64,000 nt of DNA from Streptomyces sp. GQFP (GTDB lineage: Bacteria > Actinomycetota > Actinomycetes > Streptomycetales > Streptomycetaceae): the NCBI RefSeq assembly GCF_021545335.1, contig NZ_CP089312.1, positions 1,426,001 to 1,490,000 of the forward strand. The letters are read 5' to 3'. Position 1 is the first letter of the stretch. Each line of letters starts with the position of its first letter. Shown piece by piece: positions 53,415-62,340 of this stretch. Made by a program: the position numbers and the translations under genes. Under the pieces are notes generated by a model. That model was not told where the DNA came from and searched no databases. It was given only the letters and a program-made list of their open reading frames with translations.

Positions 53415-54263
53415 TCACTCCCCGCCGCGCAGGATGGAGTTGCCCTCGTGGGTGGCGTCGGTCGCCTCGACTTCGAGGTCCAGCCGGCCGCTGAGGCCGT
53501 AGAAGGCGACCGGGTTGCGCCACAGGACGCGGTCGACGTCGTCCTCGGTGAAGCCCTCCGCGAGCATCAGGTCGCCGACCTTGCGGGTCTTGAGGGGGTC
53601 GCTTCTGCCCCAGTCGGCGGCGGAGTTGACCAGCATCTGCTCGGGCCCGTAGGCGCGGAGGATCGCGACCATCCGTTCCTCGTCCATCTTGGTCTCCGGA
53701 TAGACCGAGAAGCCGAGCCAGCAGCCGGCGTCCTTGGCCTCCTTGACGGTGGTCTCGTTGAGATGGTCGAGCAGGACGTGCTCCGGGGGCAGCGCGGACT
53801 CCCGTACGGCGTCGAGGGTGCGGCGCAGGCCGGCGAGTTTGTCGCGGTGCGGGGTGTGGACGAGCGCGGGCAGCTCGTGGTCGGCGGCGAGCTGGAGTTG
53901 CGCGGCGAGGGCGGTGTCCTCGGCGGGGGTCATCGAGTCGTAGCCGATCTCGCCGACGGCGACGACGCGGTCCTTGACGAGGTACCGGGGGAGTTCGTCG
54001 AGGACGGGGGCGCAGCGCGGGTCGTTGGCCTCCTTGGGGTTGAGGGCGATCGTGCAGTGGTGGGCGATGCCGTGCTGGGCGGCGCGGAAGGGTTCCCAGC
54101 CCAGGAGGGAGTCGAAGTAGTCGAGGAAGGAGGCGGGTGAGGTGCGGGGCTGGCCGAGCCAGAAGGAGGGTTCTACGACGGCGCGGACACCTGCGGTGTG
54201 CATGGCCTGGTAGTCGTCGGTGGTCCGTGACGTCATATGGATGTGGGGGTCGAAGATGCGCAT
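53415..54263 (-). CDS. TatD-family metal hydrolase (EboB-like)
   Basis: A 282-residue amidohydrolase-fold protein: metal site MRIFDPHIHMTSRT, VGEIGYD, LVHTPHRDK, LLDHLNE and NSAADWG. AAGGAGTCC precedes the ATG at 54263, which overlaps the EboA stop (TGATG). TatD-like EboB is a standard ebo-operon member; the substrate is unknown. Confidence 0.85.
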   Translation of the reverse strand: MRIFDPHIHMTSRTTDDYQAMHTAGVRAVVEPSFWLGQPRTSPASFLDYFDSLLGWEPFRAAQHGIAHHCTIALNPKEANDPRCAPVLDELPRYLVKDRVVAVGEIGYDSMTPAEDTALAAQLQLAADHELPALVHTPHRDKLAGLRRTLDAVRESALPPEHVLLDHLNETTVKEAKDAGCWLGFSVYPETKMDEERMVAILRAYGPEQMLVNSAADWGRSDPLKTRKVGDLMLAEGFTEDDVDRVLWRNPVAFYGLSGRLDLEVEATDATHEGNSILRGGE

Positions 54264-54901
54264 CAGGACTCCTTGGCTTCGGACGCCGTCAGGGCCAGGA
54301 CTCGGTGCAGGTCCTCGGGGACGGGGCGGCCGGCGGCGGTGCGTTCGGCGGCGTAGTCGTCGAGCATGCGGGCGAGTTCGGTGTCGGCGCGGGCCCGGTG
54401 GTGGAGGTCGGCCACGGCGTCGACGGGCACTCCGGTGAACAGGCACTTCAGTACGGCGTGGCGCCAGTTGTGGGCGTCCAGGTGCCGGGCGGCGTACGGG
54501 CCGACGGCTGCGGCGACGAGGCGGGTGTCGTTGGTGCGCAGGGCGTCCTCGACGAGGGGGAGGGCGTCGGGGCCGGGAACCAGGTGGGGCAGGGCGTGCA
54601 GGACGGCTCGGCGTTCGGCGGCGGTGCCCTGCCGGTAGACGCGGGTGAGGGCGTCCGGGCCGGCTTGGGCGGCATGCAGGATCAGGACTCGTACGGCGTC
54701 CGCGTGATCGGTGCCGCAGCGGCGACCGGCCTCGGCCAGGAGCAACTCCCAGGCGGAGATGGGCCCGTGGGCGCCGGAGCGGGCGGCTGCCTCGTCCAGG
54801 GCGCGGGCGAGCCAGGCGCGGGCGGGTTCGGTGAGGTGGGCGGTGAGTTGGGTGCGGAGGTCGGTGAGGTGGGTGCCAGGGCCGACGTGGGGCTGGGTCA
54901 T
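54263..54901 (-). CDS. eboA: EboA-domain protein
   Basis: A 212-residue, mostly helical protein of the EboA family: helical repeats with RTNDTRLVAAAVGPYAARHL and HNWRHAVLKCLFTGVPVDAV, the latter typical of EboA. No enzymatic motif is visible. AAGGGAG precedes the ATG at 54901, which overlaps the preceding TIM-barrel stop by four bases. Confidence 0.82.
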   Translation of the reverse strand: MTQPHVGPGTHLTDLRTQLTAHLTEPARAWLARALDEAAARSGAHGPISAWELLLAEAGRRCGTDHADAVRVLILHAAQAGPDALTRVYRQGTAAERRAVLHALPHLVPGPDALPLVEDALRTNDTRLVAAAVGPYAARHLDAHNWRHAVLKCLFTGVPVDAVADLHHRARADTELARMLDDYAAERTAAGRPVPEDLHRVLALTASEAKES

Positions 54902-55887
54902 GGGGTGCTCCCTTCGGCGACTGACGTTGGAGCTGGTGCCGTCGGGGCGGAGGGCGCCGTTCGGCGGAGGAAGTGGAGGGAGTGTTCGGCGTAGTGGGGG
55001 CCCGCGTGGGAGTGGCGGGGGAGTTCCACGACGGTCAGGCCCTGGTAGCCGGTGGCGGACAGGGCGGCCAGTACGGGCGGGAAGTCGATCTCTCCGTCGC
55101 CGAAGGGGAGGTGTTCGTGGATTCCGCGGCGCATGTCCTCGATCTGGACGTGGCGCAGCCAGGGTGCGGCGGCGCGGACGCAGTCGGCGGGAGGGAGTGG
55201 TTCGAGGCACTGGCAGTGGCCGATGTCGAGGGTGAGGCCGAGGGGCTCCGGGTCGTCGAGTGCGTGACGGAGGTGGTGGAAGTCGGCGATGGTGGCGAGG
55301 AGTTGGCCGGGTTCGGGTTCGACGGCGAGCGGGACGCCTGCCGCTGTGGCCGCGTCCAGGACGGGGATGAGGGCGTCGGTCAGTCGGTGCCAGGCGGTGT
55401 CCGGGTCCGTGTCGGCGGGGGTGATGCCGCTGAAGCAGTGCACGGCGTGGGCGCCGAGGTCCGCGGCGACTCGCACGGCCCGGAGCAGGAGGTCGACGCG
55501 TCGTCGGCGGTCGTCCGGGTCGGGGTCGAGGAGGGAGGGGCCGTGTTTGCGGCGCGGGTCGAGTACATAGCGGGCGCCGGTCTCCACTGTGACGCCCAGG
55601 CCGAGGGTGTCCAGGCGGCGGGCGAGTTGTCGGGTACGGGCGGGAAGGTCGGGGGCCAGCGGGTCGAGATGCATGTGGTCGAGGGTCAGGCCGACGCCGT
55701 CATAGCCGAGGTCGGCGAGCAGGCCGAGGGCGTCGTCGAGGCGGAGGTCGGCGAGGCCGTTGGTTCCGTAGCCGAAGCGGAGGGGGGTGGCGGCGGAGGC
55801 GTCGTACGGTGCGTTGGACCGAGCGCGTGCCCGGTCGCCCCTGGCCTGGGCGCCGCCTCGGAGGGTCCCGCCGGATCGCGTGTTCAC
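54898..55887 (-). CDS. Sugar phosphate isomerase/epimerase-family TIM barrel
   Basis: A 329-residue xylose-isomerase-like barrel: FGYGTNGLADLRLDDAL, GVGLTLDHMHL, VETGARYVLD, AVEPEPGQL (metal-ligand Glu), LTLDIGHCQC, HVQIEDM and GEIDFPPVLAAL. The first 33 residues are a basic, probably disordered extension. Overlaps the inositol-phosphate-synthase-like gene and eboA by four bases each, so it is firmly within the operon. Substrate probably a cyclitol or sugar derivative. Confidence 0.8.
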   Translation of the reverse strand: MNTRSGGTLRGGAQARGDRARARSNAPYDASAATPLRFGYGTNGLADLRLDDALGLLADLGYDGVGLTLDHMHLDPLAPDLPARTRQLARRLDTLGLGVTVETGARYVLDPRRKHGPSLLDPDPDDRRRRVDLLLRAVRVAADLGAHAVHCFSGITPADTDPDTAWHRLTDALIPVLDAATAAGVPLAVEPEPGQLLATIADFHHLRHALDDPEPLGLTLDIGHCQCLEPLPPADCVRAAAPWLRHVQIEDMRRGIHEHLPFGDGEIDFPPVLAALSATGYQGLTVVELPRHSHAGPHYAEHSLHFLRRTAPSAPTAPAPTSVAEGSTP

Positions 55888-57221
55888 CGGCGTTCCCCGT
55901 CCCCGTCGGCCGGTCGCGTGCCCAGGGGTCCCCTAGGCCGGGGTCCCTCCGCCCAGGCTTCCGCGTCCTGGCCCGGCCCCACACCCGAAGGGCCAGCCGA
56001 TCCCGAGGGCTCGGCGGGAGCAGTGGGCCCGGCCGATCCCGCAAGCCCCGCCAGTTCAATAGGTCCCACCAGCTCCGACAGCCCCGCCGCCCCTTCCCCA
56101 CCCCCCAACCGCCCCGCGAACCCCACCAACTCCGCGTACTGCTCCCCCAGCCCCGACGGGCCCTCGCCCACCGGGTCCTTGAAGTAGAAGCCGAGTTCGC
56201 TCAGGGGGCCGGAGAGGCCGGCCTCGTGGGCGCGGGCAGTGAGGCGGGCCAGGTCTAGGACGAGTGGGGCTGCCAGGGCCGAGTCGCAGCCCTGCCAAGT
56301 GGTCTGGAGGACCATGCGGGTGCCGAGGAAGCCGTCGAAGGCGATGTGGTCCCACGCGGTTTTCCAGTCGCCGAGGGACGGGACGTCGTCGATGTGGACC
56401 GTGCCCTCCGGTGTTGTGCCCAACGTGTCGGCGAGGACGCGTTCCTTGCCTGCGTTCTTCGCAGCGGCCGCGGCGGGGTCGGCGAGGGACGCCCCGTCGC
56501 CGCCGCCGAGGAGGTTGGTGCCCGACCAGGCTCGGACCTCCAGGGCCCGTTGCGTGAACATCGGGCCGAGGACCGATCTGAGGAGCGTCTGGCCTGTTTT
56601 GCCGTCTCGGCCTGCGTAGGGGAGACCGCTCGTCTCCGCCGCCCGGGCCAGCGCCGGGTGGTGCAGGCCTGTCGACGGGGTGAAGTTGACGTAAGGGCAG
56701 CCCGCGCGCAGGGCCGCTGCCGCGTAGAGCGAGCTGGGCGGGAGTGCGGTGCCGGTCGGGGTGGGCTCCGTGGAGGCCACGTTCACCACCACCGCCCGGG
56801 CGAGGGCGTGGCGTCGTACGAAGTCCTGGATGTCCGCGGCGAAGGCCGCCACCAGGTCGTCAGGCGTTCGGTCAAGCTCATCTGGAGTGGGCGCGCCGGG
56901 TCTGATCTCCCGTTCCGCTGCGGCCAGTTCGGCGGCGATCGCCGACGTGAGGCCGTACGGCAGGACTCCTGCCGCCGTCAGTGCCTCCGCGCGTTTCGGG
57001 AGTGGGCAGTCCATCGTGTCGTGTCCGCCGAAGACGAGGGCGGACAGGGGTGGGAGGCCGCAGTCGGTGAACGGGGGTGTTTCGGTGACCATGCCGGTGG
57101 GGCGGTGCAGGCCCGCTGTCACGGCGGCGCAGCCCGCGACGACGGTGGTGGCGACGGAGCCGCGGGCTCCGATCAGCCATACCCCCACACGGGTTCGAGG
57201 TTGGGACGACGACGTGGACAT
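55884..57221 (-). CDS. Inositol-3-phosphate synthase-like protein
   Basis: A 445-residue MIPS-family protein. The Rossmann start is VGVWLIGARGSVATTVVAG; later motifs are VVNVASTEP, VNFTPSTG, GRDGKTGQTLLRSVL, WSGTNLLGGGDG and FDGFLG. MIPS cyclises glucose-6-phosphate to inositol-3-phosphate with NAD. The last 80 residues (Gly/Ala/Pro-rich, low complexity) are not part of the family and may have arisen at a deletion junction. AAGGAGG lies before the ATG. First gene of the ebo-like operon. Confidence 0.82.
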   Translation of the reverse strand: MSTSSSQPRTRVGVWLIGARGSVATTVVAGCAAVTAGLHRPTGMVTETPPFTDCGLPPLSALVFGGHDTMDCPLPKRAEALTAAGVLPYGLTSAIAAELAAAEREIRPGAPTPDELDRTPDDLVAAFAADIQDFVRRHALARAVVVNVASTEPTPTGTALPPSSLYAAAALRAGCPYVNFTPSTGLHHPALARAAETSGLPYAGRDGKTGQTLLRSVLGPMFTQRALEVRAWSGTNLLGGGDGASLADPAAAAAKNAGKERVLADTLGTTPEGTVHIDDVPSLGDWKTAWDHIAFDGFLGTRMVLQTTWQGCDSALAAPLVLDLARLTARAHEAGLSGPLSELGFYFKDPVGEGPSGLGEQYAELVGFAGRLGGGEGAAGLSELVGPIELAGLAGSAGPTAPAEPSGSAGPSGVGPGQDAEAWAEGPRPRGPLGTRPADGDGERR

Positions 57222-57312
57222 GGGCAGCGGCCTCCTTGTCGTTCACGCGCTCCGGCGGCGGGCCGGGTGGAAGGCGGCGGGCGGGGGTCCGGCGTCCCCC
57301 GCCCGCCGCCGC

Positions 57313-58680
57313 TCAGTGGCCCGTGGTGGCCGGGGTCGCCGGCGTGTTCGCGGGCATGACGGGCAGTTCCTTGATCCGGATGTCACGGAAGGACACCTGG
57401 TCGTCGGCTCCGTGGTTCTGGATGCCGATGTGGCCGTCCCGCAGGCTGCGGGCCGGATCGGTGTTGGTGAAATCGTTGATCTGCACGCCGTTGAGCCAGA
57501 CGCGGAGGCGTTCGCCCTCCACGCGGATCTCGTACGTGTTCCACTCCCCCGGCGGATTCAGCGCGCGGTCGCGCTTCTTCACGTCGGCGGACTTGAACCC
57601 GTACACGGCCCCGGTGGTGCGGTCGGGGGCGTCGGTGGCGTCGATCTGGATCTCGTAGCCCTGGGAGACGGCCGACCAGGGGTCGTCCGAGGGCGGGAAG
57701 CCCACGAACACCCCGGAGTTGTCGTCGCCGTGGGCCTTCCAGTCGAGCTTCAGCGAGTAGGCGCCGAAGCTCCGGTCGGCGTACCAGAGCATCCCCATCC
57801 CGCCCGACGACGTGAGTGTGCCGTCGTCGGAGAGGGTGAAGGTGCCCGGACCCGCCTGTCTCCAGCCCGTCTGGGAGGTGCCGTCGAAGAGCGGCTGGTA
57901 ACCGTTCTCCGGGCGGCAGTCCGCCTGGGCCTTGCCGGTGGCCCAGCGCAGGGCGCCCAACAGGTGCTGCCGGAGGGCGGGTTCGGCGTACGCGGATGGC
58001 AGGTGGCCGACGCCGGTGTAGAAGGAGTGTCCGCCCGCGTAGTTCTGGCACCAGGCGATCGGATGGTCGCCGTTCATCGTGCCGCCGGTGTACGAGGACT
58101 CGTCGAGGGAGGCCAGGACGCGTACCGAACTCCGGGGGTTGGAGCGGTAGTTGTACCACTCGTCGGTACGGTTCCAGTCCGCGCCCAGGGCCGAGGTGGC
58201 CGGGTGGGCGCGGTCCTCGACCACTGTCCGGGCCGGCTGGATCGCCGGGTGGCCCTGGAAGTAGGCGCCGACGAGGCCACCGTAGAACTGCCAGTCGTAC
58301 TCCGTGTCGGCAGCCGCGTGGATGCCCACATAGCCGCCGCCGCGGTGGATGTAGCTTTCGAAGGAACGTTGTTGACGGTCCGTCAGGACATCGCCGGTCG
58401 TCGAGAGGAAGACGACGGCCGCGTACCGGCGGAGGTTCGCCGGGTTGAACGCGGTCGCGTCCTCCGTCGCGTCGACCCGGAAGCCGGCGCTCGCGCCGAG
58501 TTCCTTGAGTGCTGCGATGCCGTCGGGGATCGAGTCGTGCCGGAAGGCCGCCGTCTTGGAGAAGACGAGCACCCGGTCGGTGTGTCGTGGTGCGGGCTTG
58601 GAGGCGGCCGGGGTCGACACGCATCCGAGGAGCAGTGCCGTGCCCACAACAGCGGTGATGGTTCGGCCTGTTGGTCGCAT
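57313..58680 (-). CDS. Exported ThuA-like / DUF1080 two-domain protein
   Basis: A 455-residue protein with a probable lipoprotein signal (Cys20 in LLLGC). Residues about 33-235 are a ThuA-like class-I amidotransferase-fold domain (FSKTAAFRHDSIPDGIAAL, GGGYVGIHAAADTEYDW). Residues about 255-440 are a DUF1080/3-keto-disaccharide-hydrolase beta-sandwich (LFDGTSQTGWRQ, YEIQIDATD, GEWNTYEI). Such domains act on 3-keto sugars made by Gfo/Idh-type or PQQ dehydrogenases, which fits the neighbours. GGGGAG precedes the ATG; 12 bases behind the PQQ-type gene. Confidence 0.82.
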   Translation of the reverse strand: MRPTGRTITAVVGTALLLGCVSTPAASKPAPRHTDRVLVFSKTAAFRHDSIPDGIAALKELGASAGFRVDATEDATAFNPANLRRYAAVVFLSTTGDVLTDRQQRSFESYIHRGGGYVGIHAAADTEYDWQFYGGLVGAYFQGHPAIQPARTVVEDRAHPATSALGADWNRTDEWYNYRSNPRSSVRVLASLDESSYTGGTMNGDHPIAWCQNYAGGHSFYTGVGHLPSAYAEPALRQHLLGALRWATGKAQADCRPENGYQPLFDGTSQTGWRQAGPGTFTLSDDGTLTSSGGMGMLWYADRSFGAYSLKLDWKAHGDDNSGVFVGFPPSDDPWSAVSQGYEIQIDATDAPDRTTGAVYGFKSADVKKRDRALNPPGEWNTYEIRVEGERLRVWLNGVQINDFTNTDPARSLRDGHIGIQNHGADDQVSFRDIRIKELPVMPANTPATPATTGH

Positions 58681-58692
58681 GGCGCACTCCCC

Positions 58693-61209
58693 TCAGCCAG
58701 TGGTGAAGTGGAAGTCGTCGACCTCGTAGAGGTCGCCGCTCGTCGCTCCCTTGAAGACCAGGTAGAAGGTGGTCGTGCCCTTCGGGGTGTGGGAGAGGGT
58801 GGCGGTGACGTCCTGGTAGGTGTCCCAGCCGCCGGTCGTCGGTACGGTCGTACGGCCCAGCACCTTGCCGGTCGGTGAGCCCGCGCGGATCTCCAGCCTG
58901 CCGCCCGCGCCGGCGGAGGCGACGCGTGCCGTGAGCGACTTGGCGTTGCTCAGGACGTACGGCGTGAAGGCGATCCAGTCGCCGTTGTCGATGTCGCCGA
59001 CGGTCTTGGCGCCGTTGGCCGACTCGCGTGAACTCACCGTCGTACCCGAGGAGTTGTTGAAGTGCTCGGCCTGGCGGTGGGTGGGCTGGACGACGTTCTG
59101 GTCGTGGGTGGTCAGAGGTGCCTGGCCGCCGCCTCCGAGGTCGGTGTACTGGGCGTCGAAGACCCCGAAGATGTTGGCGTTGGGGTCGTGGCCGCCGTCG
59201 GCGCTGGTCTGGATGGTGCCGGAGCAGCCGTTGGCCGAGGTCTGCGGGTGGCCGTGGCTGTCGTGCCCGAGGATGAAGGTGACCTCGACCTTCGTGCAGT
59301 CGATGTTCCGGCCGTCCTCGCGGTCGGTGACCTTCACCTGGAACGGAATGGCGTCGCCGAACTCGAACAGCTGGCCGTCCTGCGGGAGTTGGAGGACCAC
59401 CTTGGGCGCGGTGTTGCCGACGACGACCTGGACGCTCGCGCCGCCGGTGCGACCGGAGGCGTCCTTGGCGGTCACCGTCGCCGTGTACGTGCCGTTCGTC
59501 CTGTACTTGTGGGTGGGGTTCGCCGAGGTCGACGTACCGCCGTCGCCGAAGTCCCAGCTGTACGTGAGGGCGTCGCCGTCCTGGTCGGTGGTGCCGGCGG
59601 AGGAGAACTTCACCTTCAGCGGGGCCTGTCCGGAGGTGACGTCGGCGGCGGCCTGCGCGACCGGGGAGTGGCCGTCGGTGGCGTTCTCGATGCGGTACAG
59701 GGCGGAGTTCTCGTCGCCGCCGAACCAGGCGAGGCCGTAGTCGAGGACGTACAGCGCGCCGTCGGGCCCGAAGGCCATGTCCATCACCTGGGTGCCGGTC
59801 CACGGGATGTCGTTGATGGACTGGACGGTCCCGTCGGCGTCGCTGCTGATGCGCTTGATCCAGCGGCGGCCGAACTCACCGGCGAAGAAGTCGCCGTCGT
59901 AGGCCTCCGGGAACTTGACCGGGGAGTCGAGCGCGGGGTCGTAGTGGTAGACCGGGCCGCCCATCGGGGACTCGGAGCCGTCGCCGAACTCCGGTACGGA
60001 CGGGCCGTTGTACGGGATCCAGGCGGCCTGCGCCGGGGGAAGGTCGGTGAGGCCGGTGTTGTTGGGCGAGGTGTTCTTCGGGGCGGCGCAGTCGAACTTG
60101 GCGCCCGAGGTGCCGGTCGCGAAGTCGTAGTCGACGTAGGGGTCGTTGGCGCCGGTGCAGTAGGGCCAGCCGTAGTTGCCGGGGCCGGTCACGCGGGCGA
60201 ACTCGACCTGGCCGGCGGGGCCTCGGTTCGGGTCGGCGGCGCCCGCGTCGGGGCCGTACTCACCGATGTAGAGGATGCCGGTCGCTTTGTCGACGCTGAA
60301 GCGGAACGGGTTGCGGAAGCCCATCGCGTAGATCTCGGGGCGCGTCTTGTCCGTGCCGGCCGCGAACAGGTTGCCGTCCGGGACGGCGTACGAGCCGTCC
60401 GCGTTGACCTTGATGCGCAGGATCTTGCCGCGCAGGTCGTTGGTGTTGGCGGACGAACGCTGGGCGTCGAAGGCCGGGTTGCGGTTCGCGCGCTCGTCGA
60501 TGGGCGTGAACCCGTCGGACTGGAAGGGGTTGGTGTCGTCGCCCGTCGACAGGTACAGGTTGCCCGCCGCGTCGAAGTCGATGTCGCCGCCGACATGGCA
60601 GCACAGGCCGCGCGAGGCCGGGACGTCGAGGATCTTCGTCTCGCTGGCGTTGTTCAGGGTGCCGTCGGCGTTGAGGACGAACCGGGAGAGCCGGTTGACG
60701 CCCTCGAAGGGCGCGAAGTCGGCCGCGGTGCCCGTCTCGGGGGCGTCGCCCGCCGGGGTGTTCAACGGGGGTGCGTAGTACAGGTAGATGAAGCGGTTGG
60801 TGCTGAACTCCGGGTCGACGCCGATGCCTTGGAGGCCTTCCTCGTCGTGGGAGTAGACGTCGAGCTTGCCGGCGAGCCGGGTGTTTCCGGCGGCGTCGGT
60901 GATGCGGAGTTCGCCGTCGCGCGAGGTGTGCAGGACCGAGCGGTCGGGGAGGACGGCGAGCGACATGGGCTCGCCGACCTCCGGTTCGCCCTTGGCGAGG
61001 GTGACCTGCTGGAAGTCCTCGGCGGCGGCTGCCGCCACGGGGGTGTCCGCCGGGTCGGCGACGGCTGCGCCGGCCTGGGGAACGGCCAGTGTCAGTGACG
61101 CTCCCGCGAGCACGGCGCCCGTGAACAGGGCGAGCGCTCTGCGGAATCCGGGGTGTCGTCTGTGACTCTCGGTTCTGCCGGTGCGGGTGGTGCCGTCTTT
61201 CGCGTGCAC
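58693..61209 (-). CDS. Secreted PQQ-type glucose/sorbosone dehydrogenase with PKD and CBM modules
   Basis: An 838-residue exported protein: signal (about 24-48), a GSDH beta-propeller (about 65-500; YSHDEEGLQGIGVDP, GDIDFDAAGNLYLSTGDDTN, LRGKILRI, MGFRNPFR, DMAFGPDGALYVLDYG), a PKD domain (about 510-600; YSWDFGDGGTSTS), a linker domain, and a C-terminal CBM6-like sandwich (about 700-838). The GTG at 61209 is chosen for GGAGG five bases upstream; an ATG ten codons earlier lacks a ribosome site. Likely oxidises sugars or glycan ends outside the cell. Confidence 0.82.
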   Translation of the reverse strand: MHAKDGTTRTGRTESHRRHPGFRRALALFTGAVLAGASLTLAVPQAGAAVADPADTPVAAAAAEDFQQVTLAKGEPEVGEPMSLAVLPDRSVLHTSRDGELRITDAAGNTRLAGKLDVYSHDEEGLQGIGVDPEFSTNRFIYLYYAPPLNTPAGDAPETGTAADFAPFEGVNRLSRFVLNADGTLNNASETKILDVPASRGLCCHVGGDIDFDAAGNLYLSTGDDTNPFQSDGFTPIDERANRNPAFDAQRSSANTNDLRGKILRIKVNADGSYAVPDGNLFAAGTDKTRPEIYAMGFRNPFRFSVDKATGILYIGEYGPDAGAADPNRGPAGQVEFARVTGPGNYGWPYCTGANDPYVDYDFATGTSGAKFDCAAPKNTSPNNTGLTDLPPAQAAWIPYNGPSVPEFGDGSESPMGGPVYHYDPALDSPVKFPEAYDGDFFAGEFGRRWIKRISSDADGTVQSINDIPWTGTQVMDMAFGPDGALYVLDYGLAWFGGDENSALYRIENATDGHSPVAQAAADVTSGQAPLKVKFSSAGTTDQDGDALTYSWDFGDGGTSTSANPTHKYRTNGTYTATVTAKDASGRTGGASVQVVVGNTAPKVVLQLPQDGQLFEFGDAIPFQVKVTDREDGRNIDCTKVEVTFILGHDSHGHPQTSANGCSGTIQTSADGGHDPNANIFGVFDAQYTDLGGGGQAPLTTHDQNVVQPTHRQAEHFNNSSGTTVSSRESANGAKTVGDIDNGDWIAFTPYVLSNAKSLTARVASAGAGGRLEIRAGSPTGKVLGRTTVPTTGGWDTYQDVTATLSHTPKGTTTFYLVFKGATSGDLYEVDDFHFTTG

Positions 61210-61284
61210 GAATGCCTCCGAATGGGGCTCGTTGTACATGCGGGTGCGATACGCCGGGGTGCGCCGTCACCCCGGAACATTCGG

Positions 61285-61311
61285 GAAGTACTCAGGTCTC
61301 GAGAAGTACTC
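61285..61311. repeat. Direct repeat GAAGTACTC x2 upstream of the dehydrogenase gene
   Basis: GAAGTACTC at 61285-61293 and 61303-61311, 18 bp apart, in the 111-bp gap between the TIM-barrel stop and the dehydrogenase start. Each contains the palindrome AGTACT. Possible regulator site. Confidence 0.45.
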
Positions 61312-61320
61312 GGGAAAGGC

Positions 61321-62325
61321 TCAGTCGTTGCTGCCGAACGCCGCGTCGAACGAAGCCGACGGCGGCTCGAAGTCGTACGCCTTGAGGTGCGCCAGTGCCT
61401 CGGGGGCGCCCTGGAGCCGGTCCATGCCGGCGTCCTCCCACTCCACGGAGATGGGCCCCTGGTAGCCGATGGAGCGCAGCATCCGGAAGACGTCCTCCCA
61501 GGGGACATCGCCGTGGCCCGCCGACACGAAGTCCCAGCCACGGCGCGGGTCGCCCCAGGGCAGATGCGAGCCGAGGCGGCCGTTGCGGCCGTCGAGCCGC
61601 TTGCGGGCCTCCTTGCAGTCGACGTGGTAGATCCGGTCGCGGAAGTCCCACAGGAAGCCGACCGGGTCGAGGTCCTGCCACACGAAGTGCGAGGGGTCGA
61701 AGTTCAGGCCGAACGCGGGCCGGTGGTCAACTGCCTCCAGGGCACGCTGGGTTGTCCAGTAGTCGTAGGCGATCTCGCTCGGGTGGACCTCGTGCGCGAA
61801 CCGCACGCCCTGGGCGTCGAAGACGTCCAGGATCGGGTTCCAGCGGTCGGCGAAGTCCTGGTAGCCACGGTCGATCATCGACTCCGGGGCGGGCGGGAAC
61901 ATCGCGACCAGGTGCCAGATCGCGGAGCCGGTGAACCCGATGACGGTGTCGACGCCGAAGGCGGCCGCGGCCCGTGCGGTGTCGGCGATCTCGGCCGCCG
62001 CCCGCTGCCGTACGCCCTCCGCCTCGCCGTCGCCCCAGATGCGGGCGGGCAGGATCGCCTGGTGGCGTTCGTCGATGATGGCGTCGCAAACGGCCTGGCC
62101 GACCAGGTGGTTGGAGATCGCCCAGCACTTGAGGCCGTACTTGTCGAGGAGTTGGTGGCGGCCGTCCAGGTAGGAGGGGTCCGCGAGCGCCTTGTCGACC
62201 TCGAAGTGGTCGCCCCAGCAGGCGAGTTCGAGTCCGTCGTAGCCGAAGTCACGGGCGAGGCGGCAGACCTCTTCGAGGGGCAGGTCGGCCCACTGGCCGG
62301 TGAAGAGAGTGAAATCGCGCGGCAT
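61321..62325 (-). CDS. Sugar phosphate isomerase/epimerase-family TIM barrel
   Basis: A 334-residue xylose-isomerase-like barrel: [58 protein letters not shown] (metal Glu/His), [31 protein letters not shown]. It starts 15 bases after the Gfo/Idh gene and the two are typically paired for epimerisation or oxidation of inositol-like or keto sugars. GGAGG is ten bases before the ATG. Confidence 0.85.
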   Translation of the reverse strand: MPRDFTLFTGQWADLPLEEVCRLARDFGYDGLELACWGDHFEVDKALADPSYLDGRHQLLDKYGLKCWAISNHLVGQAVCDAIIDERHQAILPARIWGDGEAEGVRQRAAAEIADTARAAAAFGVDTVIGFTGSAIWHLVAMFPPAPESMIDRGYQDFADRWNPILDVFDAQGVRFAHEVHPSEIAYDYWTTQRALEAVDHRPAFGLNFDPSHFVWQDLDPVGFLWDFRDRIYHVDCKEARKRLDGRNGRLGSHLPWGDPRRGWDFVSAGHGDVPWEDVFRMLRSIGYQGPISVEWEDAGMDRLQGAPEALAHLKAYDFEPPSASFDAAFGSND

Positions 62326-62340
62326 TCTCGTCGAGCCTCC

